From contig NC_091107.1 in NCBI RefSeq assembly GCF_024713975.1, positions 14,497,501 to 14,561,500 on the forward strand: a stretch of 64,000 nt of DNA. The letters are read 5' to 3'. This stretch comes from Paralichthys olivaceus (Eukaryota > Chordata > Actinopteri > Pleuronectiformes > Paralichthyidae). The notes beneath the pieces were generated by a model. The model saw only the letters and a program-made list of their open reading frames with translations. It searched no databases and was not told where the DNA came from. Made by a program: the position numbers and the translations under genes. Of this stretch, positions 54,061 to 64,000 are shown piece after piece. How positions within the stretch are numbered: position 1 is the stretch's first letter; each line of letters begins with the position of its first letter.

Positions 54061-57000
54061 CTGAAGACAAAACAACTCAATTTTGAAGCAGTGGTCCTAC
54101 AGTGAAAAAACTATCACATTCTCTGGAGACATGAAAAAACATGTACTGTATATATATTTATATTTTGAGCTTCAAAGATGAAGATGAGAGATATCGGTAT
54201 AGATCCCACAAGTAGCTCCAATCAGAGGACTGAGCACTGAAGTGTCCTGCGATCATGTGCAACCAGCTGACTGCATGAAACCAGCGCCGACAAACTCAAT
54301 AACACACTTCAGTCCCCTATGGGGCAAAGCCAATTAAAATTCAAAGTGTTTCATGCTTGGCCGGGTCCAAACCTTACTGTTACTGCATTCAAACAGGAAT
54401 TAACTCTGGTCTCCCCATTGGAAACAGTGCCACGGTACAATTAAGATAGCTGTTACTGAACAGGCAGCAGCTGTCATCATTTTCCCCCAGAGGAGCTGGA
54501 ACGACTTCTCAGCAGTGAGAAAAACAAGATGTTGCAAGTAAAAGATTTACTGATTATTTTCACCTCCTCTCTTTTCTTGTAGTTCACTTTGTGGTCCATT
54601 CTGTCCACTTATTAAAATTAGACATTTTTTATTTTGGTCTTGTTCTTTCATCTTGCTTTGAACTTTTCAATCTCTTCATGAAATTCTTTGAGAAGCTTTG
54701 CAGATATATATGGCTCTAGAGTCATGTGTCATTTCAGCCGGACTGTGTATATATATATATATATATAGAAAAATTGGATAGATGGATGATTATCTGCATT
54801 CACCAAAGAAAATCTTTGTTGTATTTGAAAGATGGAAAATATATTTTTCTTTAAAACACATGCCAGTTCTTATCTACAGCAGAGGTAATCATGGTTTCCA
54901 AGAATGAATCGATCCCTTGTCCGATTCAATCATCAGTCATGTTTACAAGAGAACCCTGCTGCTTCATGTGAACATAATGTTGCACAGCAGAGGGAGTGAC
55001 AACTTCATACTTTAAAATCAGATGTTTATAGCTGTTTGGTGTTGGCTGGCTCAGGAGGTAAAATGATCATATCTTTTATTGGTTTGTAATCACTAAAGTG
55101 GTTTTGTGGTTTTAACCTAAATGAGGAGATGATCAAAACTAAGGCTAGTCAATAAAAATATATATCTTTATATAATAATAATAATTGTAAAATAGCTTTT
55201 CATCTGTAGCAATATAACTTAAGTCCAATATATATTAAAATTGTGCGTAAGCACAGTGAGGAGGCAAAACATAATTGGTCTACCACAGATTTGCAACACT
55301 TGAAGCTGTTTATTATTCTCTGTTAATAATGAATTAAAAACCAGAACCATAACTCAATAAGCAAAATGAGTCTTTAAACTTAAAAAAATAAATTATATCG
55401 TTGGTTTTACTGGATATTTATCAATGTGACCGATATGAAAATGTTGTTTTCTGGTGTGATACATTAGAGTTCCTAAAATGGATCTTATGGTCATTTTAGC
55501 TTTGCTGTGATTTTGTGAAACTGATTACTGGACAACAGGTCATGACAAGACTGACATTTTCTGTGTACATATTTCTACATGCTTTTTTCCAGGTTCACAT
55601 AAAGGTCACTGTGACCTTTACCGTTGACAACTGAAACATAGTAACGTATCTTTGAGTCAAAGTGAAAACTAATCAAAGGTTTAAGAAATTCCAAACCAAA
55701 ATCCAACAACCAAAATCAAGTCAGTTAATCCTTGACTCCAAATGTGAAAGGATTCCTTAACGACGTTTCAAAGATATCACCTTCACAAGGCAAAAAATGT
55801 GCTTTGTGTGGTCACCATGACCGTTTACCATCAAAATCTAATCAGTCTATTCTTGTGTCCAAGTTAATATTTGTAACAGATTTGAGGAAATTCCCTCTAG
55901 GCATTCTTGAGATATCGCGTTCAGGAGAATGGGACAGACAGACGGACAAACCTGAAAACAAAATGCCTCCAGCCACTGGCTGTCGCTGTCAAATAAAAAA
56001 ATCAATCAAACCCAAGGATTTCAAACAAAGCTCTAATCGTGTCCTCTGTGAGGAGCTGGAGAGGAACATAAAATACTTCGACAGATAACAATTAGATGAA
56101 TCCAACAATACTGTCGCGTGATGAGAGAAAATACAAACCAAAATAAAAACCAGATAACAGCTAAATGTTTCTTACACGGTAAATATCTCTGAACTGGCTT
56201 TCTTTGGGTGCTAGTTTCTTCATCATTACAAAATTAAAAGTCATAGAAACTGACGCCTGTTCGTGAAGAAGTACAAAAACAAAATATTTTTATGCAAATA
56301 TTTATGTAAAGGAACTACTTCAATGAAGTACAATATAAACACATTCAATTTACAAAATCTCTGGGAGTTGACATTTAAGTCCTATTTGATCACAGAGTCC
56401 ACATTTATATGAAATATGTTGTGATAATTAATCACTGTACTTTTTCCCTCTTTTTCACAACTCTTCAATTTCCATTTCCAACATTTAAATTAACTAACAT
56501 ATGTGACTGCAAACAAACATTTCATTTGATGTATTGTGTAATTTTACTACCCATTATTAAAGCTAAATCTATAAAACTATATGCAACACAAGAGAAATAT
56601 GGCCTGCAACCTGCCTTAAAACTAATATAGAGCATAATAATGAATTTTGTTCGCAAATTATGTATGTGTGATTTTCTCTGAAGTGATAATTGTTTGATCA
56701 CATGCATATTTCCAGATTTTTAATTTTAAAAAATCACTAAAAAAAGTGTAACTGCTGAATTTAAAGACATATTAATTTTCCTCTGAGGCAGAAGTTTACT
56801 CCTTTTTGAGGAGAGTAATCATGATCATTCAAACACCTGAAATGTCGCGTTGTGATTAAAACTATTGAAATACTAACATTTTAAGTGAATCTCAAACGTC
56901 TTAAGGGTGGTAGGAAAAAGCCAGCAATGGGTGAGAACATGTCACTGTGAAAACAGTGATTTCTTGCAACATCAATTTTAAAACCAAACACACTCAAACA

Positions 57001-57253
57001 AGTCAAACTCAAATGAAATCCATCGACGTCAATCATTATTTAGTAAAAACACTCAGTTGAAGCATCAACAGCAACAAAGGAGAGCGAGCAGGAGGAGAAA
57101 GACTCTATATTCACATGTACCTCCTCAAACACAAAGTTAAATACTAAAACTAAAGTCCATTGCTAAATGTACTAATGTTTCACTTTGTGTGTGAACAAAG
57201 TGTCGTGTTCACGCTGTGACAAACAGTGCAGGTCAGTTCAGTAGGTTGTAGAG
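54061..57253. other. trpc2 upstream region and rb1 3' UTR
   Basis: The region holds the trpc2 promoter (not delimitable), a (TA)n tract at about 54747-54768 and a dispersed repeat at 55565-55995. The right end must include the rb1 3' UTR. No XRCC1-type exon that could extend trpc2 was recognised here. Confidence 0.45.
55565..55995 (+). repeat. Dispersed teleost repeat with internal near-repeats
   Basis: Repeating phrases of the type GGTCACTGTGACCTTTACC / TGGTCACCATGACCGTTTACC and CCAAAATCAAGTCAGTTAATCC / CAAAATCTAATCAGTCTATTC show two or three imperfect units. The end GAGATATCGCGTTCAGGAGA, then ATGGGACAGACAGACGG, is a familiar high-copy fish repeat end. The open frame across it is not a gene. 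Confidence 0.55.
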
Positions 57254-60199
57254 TTACTCCTTCCTTGTTTCTGCGTCCTCCTTCAGCTTCTGCTCCTGCA
57301 TACGACTTCGAGCGGAGCCTACATTTTAAAAAAGAAACAGAGGAACATACATCAACTAATGTTACAAACAGTAAAAATACATGTTGAGAATACAGTAGTT
57401 GTTACTTACTCATCTCTGCAAGCTTCTGTATCAGTGTAGAATCTCCACCAGATTTGCTGTAAATTGAAATATATGAAGTGAGCTCCATTCATCAATTTTA
57501 GTTGTTTGCTAAACAAAGTGTAATAATATGGATTTAGTCTCTATAGTAGCAGTGTGATCCATTCTCAATGAAACTGAGGCTCTTTCCTCGTACTCTTTGC
57601 TTTCCTCGTACTCTTTGCTTGGTTGTAATAAATATTATGTTCATGTGTTGAGTCACTTTGATAAATAATGATAATAAAATAGTGAAGTAAATAAATCAGG
57701 TCGCCAGTGTAACCAACCTGCCGTCAGCTTCATCTTGTCCGTCGACGTCGAACCGTAGCCTCTTCAGAGGCTTTGGAGCGGAGCTGAGATCCAGAGTCCT
57801 CTTAAAGGAGCGATCGCTGCTGTTGACCATCTGGTTGATCTTCTGGAACCGACTGGTTTGCTGCAGACGAACAAACGAAAACATAAAGAGAAGAGTCAGT
57901 GAATAAAAGATCAGACATGTTTCTTTAACATGTGAGAGAGCAAACAAAAGAGTTACCTACCCCAAAAGATTCGCCGATCGATACCAGCATTCTGTAAAAG
58001 TGAAATGAAAAGATTAGTAATGTAAGTGCAGGGGCTATTTTTTTAAATCTATTTAAAGGATCAAGCTGCTCGACAAGTGTCAAACTGCTGTGAATGTAAA
58101 GAGCTGACCTGGAGCGAGGAGTCATGATACCCGGGGACATGCGTGGGTTTTTCAGTGGGGAGATGTACACGTTGTTGCTGCCCGGCACACGCAGAGGGGA
58201 ATTAGGGAACTTGTAGGGACTGCGTGGTATTTGTGGGATAGGAGAGAGGGTAGGCGGCTAGAAAAAAATCAAAACAGCAACAATGAGAGGGTATCGTCGA
58301 TATATACATTCTCAGCATCTGATCTGTGCATGCTTCAAGATAAACTGTAGCTTCTGATGGGGTAGACGTCTCACCCTGGTGGACGCATACTGCAGGATGT
58401 TGGTTTTCAACCTCTGCATGAACACTTGATTGTAGAAGACTATGATGGAGTCATAGTGGCCCTCAGTGATCAACACATGCTTAAAGGTCTGCAACCCAGA
58501 GCAAGAGGAAGAGATGTGAAACAAACTATTTTATATTTTAATTCAACATGAGGCATGACAACAAAAACTGTGATGATTGAATGGTTAAGTCACCTCCTGG
58601 TTGGTGTTGGGCAAGTTCTTGTAAGCTGTGACAATGGTCTTGAAGCGCAGATCCACACTCTTCACTTTACATATGGCATACATGGCTGACATCATCAGCT
58701 GTAGGAACAACACGGAGCAGTTTGAGAAGAAACAAAAACACGTGGAGAGATGCTGAGAAAACAAGAGCGCAAAGAGAAACAGTAGGAGAAACAAAAGAGA
58801 TAGAACTGAGAGCAGCATCTCGTCAGGTTACCTGGTCGAGGTGACGGTCCCTCATCAGCTCGTACTCATGCTGCAGTGTGTGCTGGAAAAGTGTCCACAT
58901 GATGGGCTCCAGTTCAGGGTGGGAGGAGAGCAGGTAGGAGCAGAGTATCTTCAGCCTCGTGTAGGCAAGACGGTACACTGCAGAGAGGGGAGAACCTGTA
59001 GGATTACTGCACTGAATAAAACCAATACCACAAACATTTGATGTCATTGTGTAATACTTTCAAATACAAATTCTTATTATGTTTTTCATGTTCACACAGG
59101 GGGGTGATGGTGTTAAGACCAGAGGTGGAAAGCCTCCACAAAACAATTTTAAACATCTCATGTTTTTGTGAGGAAAATAACAATAGCAGATTAACATGTC
59201 CTATGTGGTGATCGCTTCTAGCTGTGTGACCGTCAGGTCATGGTCAGGGTGAATGAAAAACATTTGTAGCTGTGGCATGTGATCACTGACTGGAATCACG
59301 GTGACTGACAGTAGATGTGGAATGCTGCACTTTCCAAAAGAGGTGGAAAGACTTTTTGGTTGAAGTAAAGAAGGAGTCTACGTGGTCACTGTGATGAAAA
59401 TATCCAATATGCTACTAAGTACTACTGGCACTGGACAAAGTTAAACTGCATTTTCTTACTCTGCCAGAAAAAAGACAAAACGTGAATATGCCAGTAGGTT
59501 GAGCAATTCTCCTTTAGGCATTTTGAGACAGGTTTTCTAACATGAAAAGTAAACAAAAAGAATTTTAGATATCTGTTAAGCTGTTTTTTAATAAAGGCTT
59601 TGTACTTGACAGCCTACAACTTTCACATTCACAAACCAACTCCTGGTTTAGACTTTTTTGTCTGCACATTTTTATGATACAGAATTTATCCAAACATTAT
59701 CTTGAGAAAATGAATGTCTTGTTGGAAACACTGCACATCTTAACCAAGATTTATCTGCACTGATCAAAAATAAGAAGGTATGAACTTGATATCTTACATT
59801 TTTTATAGAAAAGGCTGAGAGAGTTGGACTTGGAGTGTCGTGGGATCTGAGTAGGTGGCTGGGTTGGCGCGTGAGAGGAAGCATGAGAGTTGACCGTGCC
59901 TGGAGACTCAGGAGGCAAAACACGATGGCCCGGACGCACAGGGGACAGATATCTGCGAGAAAAGTCATTGTCGTAAACTAGCAAAGTAAATGTGAAACGA
60001 GGGGTTTGAGAATAACATTGGGCTCATTATGAATATACGTCATGGACATTTTTCTTTTTATCAAGATGTCAATCTTGACTCACAGGTCAGCTGCGGTGTG
60101 GTTGTGCTGCAGTGGTTGGTTGAAACTGGCTGGGGTCTCCACCTGTTCTGCTGCTCCGCTGTCATGCTCCTGTTTCAGCAGGTCAAATAGCGGGGAGCC
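57254..60199 (-). CDS. rb1: Retinoblastoma protein, C-terminal part (human exons 18-27)
   Basis: Exons 60084-60199, 59798-59952, 58832-58977, 58594-58698, 58375-58488, 58109-58257, 57961-57991, 57718-57860, 57410-57456, 57254-57318 give the last 356 aa in one frame. Exon sizes track human RB1 (31-bp exon 24 and 143-bp exon 25 are identical). The part covers pocket box B ([54 protein letters not shown], which keeps the Tyr-Asn contacts of the LxCxE groove) and the C-terminal domain with Cdk sites RSPYKFP, ISPLKNP and MTPRSR, and the bipartite NLS ending in [11 protein letters not shown]1 represses E2F and restrains S phase. It is RB1 and not RBL1/RBL2 by these C-terminal motifs. Exons 1-17 lie beyond the right edge. 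Confidence 0.95.
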
Positions 60200-61399
60200 C
60201 TGAAGAGACACAAACACGATGATTACATTTAACTACACGTGAATAGAAACATATAAACTGCTTACTGGACAATGTAAGGAGTAAACCTTGGAATGAAGAG
60301 AAAAACCTACTGATGGCTGAAATGAAGGAAAGTTGAAAATAAACTTTTACAGATGGAAACACCTTCATCTTCACTTGAGGAGCCATCAAAACCTTGCAAA
60401 TACGAAAAATCGATTAAAATGTCTTATATATTTATCATTAAATTTTAGCTATTCTTAATCCCATTTTACATTTTATATGACTTATGATTTTTTCACAGTA
60501 ACAATTATTAGAAATAATTTTAAAAGTAATTTTCAGTTTCCCAAAGCCCATAAAATCTTTAAAGTCTGGTTTTGTCCCACTAACAATCCAACACCCCAAT
60601 CTGTTCAATTTACAATGATGCAAAAAAGAGACAAGAAGCAAATCCCCACGTTAGAAGAGTGAGTTTGGCATTTCTTTCCTTTAAATTTCACCCAAACAAT
60701 TTGTTAATTGCGTGGATTTCAATCCCCTAATTGTTTCAGCTCTTGCAGTCTTACTGACAAAGTGGTACCACAGGACACAGGGATGTTAATCTATTGAGAA
60801 AGAATTTAAATTAAAATATGAATTTAAATCGCTGTTTAAAAAATGATGAAAAATACTAATGGACTGTTGACCAGATGACATATCCTATCAGATCATATAT
60901 CACGGAGAGAAAAATCTGAAATGAGATCATACACGGAAGTGGGTGTAGCTAGTACTCAGCAATTTCAACAGTGAGTGCAGGTACAGACCTGCTCTTAGAA
61001 CATTCTTCATGTCACAGCTGCCACACCCGTCTGACGCAACTGACACACAAAAAGTATGCTTGCCATTGGTTTGAATCAACAGCATTCAGTGACGTGTTAA
61101 CTATAAACTCGCGTTTAATGTAGAGTATCTAGATTTAGCTGGATATTTGAAAAGCCCATGATTTAAGTTTGTAATTGAAAACAGGAACATTGAATATGGT
61201 GAGCAACACACATTTCTAATAAAGTCTCCTTATTCAAACAGTTCCATGCAGTAACAAAGCTGCGATGGGAGGACTTTGCTCCCAGTGGAGGCTCCTCCCT
61301 CTATGTTTCAACAGTCCAATGAGTTTGAGCCTTTCACTTGCAGCCTGCTCTGAAGTTTTAGATTTATAGTCCGACAGGAGCAGAGTAACAATTACCATG

Positions 61400-61411
61400 C
61401 CCCCCCCCCCC
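61400..61411. repeat. (C)12 homopolymer
   Basis: Twelve C residues in the rb1 intron upstream of lpar6; a likely indel and assembly-error hot spot. Confidence 0.85.
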
Positions 61412-61745
61412 ACAGAGGGCTGCTGCAGTAACAGACAGAAGAGCGAGAGAGGAGGAGATCCACTCGACTGTTCGCAGAGTTGAAAAGACACATGATACTT
61501 CTCTCAGAAAGGATAAAACATTCGGAATGTGGACGCAGCTGAAAGCTCAACTTAAATGAGGAATATTAGTTGTGGACAGCTTTGGATACAGACAGGTATT
61601 TTCCGGAGTTGCTGTCTCCTTTTCTTTTCTGTATTTCTTGACATAAAAACACATGGTAATGTCACAATTCGATTCTAGCTATTCCTGCCTGTTGCACACA
61701 GTTGGATAAACAAGTTCAGCTTCGATTTTTTGGACGCTCCGGCAC

Positions 61746-62852
61746 ATGACTGAGGAGGACGCCTTCACTCCGTACACGTTCCAGACTCACCAGTTAAAGA
61801 TGCAAAATAGCATGAACTGCAATAAGAGCGATGACTTTAAATACCCTCTGTACAGCTCGGTTTTCAGCCTGGTTTTTGTAATTGGACTAATTCTCAACAT
61901 GGTGGCTGTATATATTTTTGGCTGTACATTGAAGCTGCGAAATGAGACCACGACATACATGATAAACCTTGTGGTTTCAGACTCTCTCTTTGTTCTCAGC
62001 TTGCCTTTTCGGATCGTTTACTTCATTAAACGTGAATGGTTATTTGGAAGTGTGCTCTGCAAGATCTCGGTGGCTGTATTTTACACCAACATGTATGGCA
62101 GCATCCTCTTCCTCACCTGCATCAGTGTTGACCGCTTCCTGGCCATAGTGCACCCATTTCGGTCACAGGCTATCCGCACTAAGAGAAATGCCAAACTGGC
62201 CTGCTGTGTGGTGTGGGTGATGATTCTTTCTGGGAGTATACCCACAGGGTTTCTTTTGGACACCACTTCACCCAAAAATGCCAACTCCTCCTTCTGCTTT
62301 GAAAACTACTCCAAAAAACAGTGGAAGGCTGAGCTGTCCAAGGTGGTGGTGTTAATTGAGACTGTGGGCTTCATCATCCCGTTGATGGTCAATGTGTTCT
62401 GCTCGGTCATGGTGCTGCGGACACTAAGGAAACCGCAAACCATTAGCCGTGGGGGGAACCTCAACAAGACCAAAATCCTGAGGATGATCCTTGTGCATCT
62501 GCTCTTCTTCTGCTTCTGCTTCATCCCCTACAATATCAATCTCATCTTCTACGCCCTGGTGCGCTCCAATATCCTGAAGGGATGCTATGCAGAATATGTG
62601 GTCAGAGCTATCAACCCTATAGCTCTGTGCATAGCAGTGACCAACTGCTGCTTTGACCCAGTCATTTACTACTTCACTTCTGAGACCATTCAGAGCTCCA
62701 TCAGACGCAAGACCACAGTGTGGTACAACGGGACTCGGCTATTCGACCGACTGCAGATGGACAGCCCGCAAAGCAGCCCAATCTCCACACCAAAAAGCCT
62801 GACGCTGAGGAGTCTCAGGTCAAAAACGTTTGTCAGTGAGTCAACAGTCTAA
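61746..62852 (+). CDS. lpar6: Lysophosphatidic acid receptor 6 (GPCR), nested in rb1 intron
   Basis: A single-exon 368-aa class A GPCR. TM1 is about residues 37-60 ([19 protein letters not shown]); then [22 protein letters not shown] (TM2), the TM3 end DRFLAIV in place of DRY, and the TM7 DPVIYYF in place of NPxxY. The close match to human LPAR6/P2RY5 ([38 protein letters not shown]) and its position, antisense in the intron before rb1 exon 18, fix the identity. LPAR6 couples LPA to G12/13 and Rho; in humans it acts in hair growth. Three in-frame starts are possible (61746, 61800, 61812). The last two have A at -3 and give an N-terminus closer in length to the human protein; the longest is reported. 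Confidence 0.95.
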   Translation: MTEEDAFTPYTFQTHQLKMQNSMNCNKSDDFKYPLYSSVFSLVFVIGLILNMVAVYIFGCTLKLRNETTTYMINLVVSDSLFVLSLPFRIVYFIKREWLFGSVLCKISVAVFYTNMYGSILFLTCISVDRFLAIVHPFRSQAIRTKRNAKLACCVVWVMILSGSIPTGFLLDTTSPKNANSSFCFENYSKKQWKAELSKVVVLIETVGFIIPLMVNVFCSVMVLRTLRKPQTISRGGNLNKTKILRMILVHLLFFCFCFIPYNINLIFYALVRSNILKGCYAEYVVRAINPIALCIAVTNCCFDPVIYYFTSETIQSSIRRKTTVWYNGTRLFDRLQMDSPQSSPISTPKSLTLRSLRSKTFVSESTV

Positions 62853-63321
62853 TGAAGACTCAATTATGTGACATGATAAATAATTCAGGTGAAACTCAAA
62901 GGACATGGGTGGAAACAGAGTGGCCTCAAAGATTGTAACAACACAAACAACTGTTTCTAAGGAGTCACTCTCTGACCCTGGACACCAAAGAGAGTTGGAC
63001 TTGGACTCATGACACTGAGACAAGTCAGACAGCAGAGTGTGTTGCGGCATAAATACTGTTTAACTCATTTACAATTCCCAACATATTTGTGAGAAAACGA
63101 GTTGTAAGAAGAATGTGTAAAGACACTGTACTTGTCCTGTAATTCCTTAGCTCAGATTTTAATGTTGGAAAATTCTTAAGCAATGCTGAACCAGTATTTC
63201 TTTTTTTCCTTTTATATGAGCTGTGCTGCGGAGTTTAAGTATTTGTGGCCTCAGCAGGGCTTTTAAGCACTTTAAATAGCAGTATGTTCAGAAAGAGCAT
63301 GTATCCATTATACTGAAAGAA

Positions 63322-63327
63322 AATAAA
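63322..63327 (+). terminator. lpar6 poly(A) signal AATAAA
   Basis: Canonical AATAAA 470 nt after the lpar6 stop, the first good signal downstream. Confidence 0.6.
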
Positions 63328-63339
63328 CAGTTATTAACT

Positions 63340-64000
63340 TATATATTTGGAGTTTTAAATTGACTACTTGTGAAATGTCTGCATTAGAAGGTTTCAGATG
63401 TGTGTATGTCTCATTGGGTGCTACCAGTCTATCACGAATCAATTAATCAGACAGGTATGAACAACACAGCAACACGTACTCTAGTTGGCCAATACCATGA
63501 CTGCACAATGACTCAATGATTTTAAATACAGATTACAGGTAGGGTTCAATGATTGACAGGCAATGCTGCACTAAAACAGCCCTATCTGGATAACTGGGAC
63601 TTTCTGTAGAGAATGTGGAAAGGATAAAAACGAGGAAAAGAAAAATTCAGAATAAGCAACGCTAACTAATAATGAAAACACAGCTCACAGTGGTGGAATG
63701 GTATATGGTTTGGCTTGAATGCAGCTTGTTTCTTCTTGTGAAAGTTGTGAGCTGCAAGACTCAGCACTACTGCATTCCTTTTGAGAGTGTTGCCCTGAGG
63801 GTCTGCACTGACATGGGTAGTCTCATCACTACGCACGAGTGACAAAGATTGAGAAACCAAGCGAGCAACAACATGTCTCCTGAAAGAGAAGAACCTTTAC
63901 AGAGAACAGTACAGAGGTAATGGATGAAATCATGAGTCAGGTCACTGGTGACTGCTGCAGATCACTTAGATAAATAAAGGATTTTGTAATTTCTAAAGGG
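63340..64000. other. rb1 intron (right edge)
   Basis: No match to human RB1 exon 17 is seen on the minus strand, so the intron continues past the window. No other feature is recognised. Confidence 0.5.

Noticed and set aside
55732-56088. 118-aa plus-strand frame
   Set aside because: Lies entirely in a high-copy teleost repeat; the chance of a real gene is low.
54061-57253. Search for an XRCC1-N-domain gene upstream of trpc2, as in mouse
   Set aside because: No exon with that similarity was recognised; sequence is repeats and AT-rich DNA.
63666-63860. 64-aa minus-strand frame as a candidate rb1 exon 17
   Set aside because: No similarity to the RB1 spacer/box B sequence expected there and no suitable splice pair.

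Overview
The window is nuclear DNA of a ray-finned fish, most likely a percomorph teleost. Coding exons are short and phased with GT/AG introns, and every recognisable protein is a vertebrate orthologue. There are many (CA)n/(TG)n microsatellites, and the dispersed repeats (tRNA-derived SINEs, LINE 3' tails, the TTTGTATAGCCCATAT-type repeat) are of the kind common in teleosts. No organism name can be read directly from the sequence.

Layout, left to right. (1) 969-21227, minus: cnksr2 (connector enhancer of KSR 2), 16 exons, running off the left edge inside its PH domain. (2) 21.2-24.3 kb: cnksr2 upstream region with dispersed repeats, closing with a strong CTCF-type motif at 24294. (3) 24.3-28.8 kb, plus: a six-coding-exon NLR gene encoding 759 aa, with a serine/acidic N-terminus, a pyrin-like death-fold domain, FISNA and NACHT, and no LRRs. 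(4) 29926-30988, minus: a small five-exon secreted Ig-domain gene that I identify as il18bp. Its upstream region carries a TATA box, a kappa-B site and an overlapping GAS/ISRE. (5) 32656-39226, minus: rnf121, complete, 9 exons. (6) 40608-46489, plus: rrm1, complete, 19 exons, divergent from rnf121. (7) 48589-54058, minus: trpc2, 13 coding exons, with an unusual long charged C-terminal exon. (8) 57254-60199, minus: the last ten exons of rb1 (human exons 18-27). (9) 61746-62852, plus: the intronless GPCR gene lpar6, lying antisense inside the rb1 intron before exon 18, as in mammals.

Functional themes. cnksr2 is a Ras/MAPK synaptic scaffold. The NLR and il18bp are convergent neighbours that both belong to inflammasome/IL-18 biology. 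rnf121 is a membrane RING E3 of the ER/Golgi. rrm1 is the large subunit of ribonucleotide reductase, and its promoter carries CCAAT and E2F-like motifs. trpc2 is a TRP channel. rb1 is the E2F repressor. The il18bp-rnf121-rrm1-trpc2 group corresponds to a region that is linked in mammals (human chromosome 11, mouse chromosome 7), whereas cnksr2 (human X) and rb1/lpar6 (human 13) join it from other ancestral segments. Exon borders were derived by hand from splice sites, reading phase and remembered human proteins; all complete models close in frame.

The least ordinary elements are the LRR-less NLR, its position beside il18bp, the interferon/NF-kB-type il18bp promoter and the trpc2 tail. I see no prokaryote-like system, CRISPR array or intact transposon.
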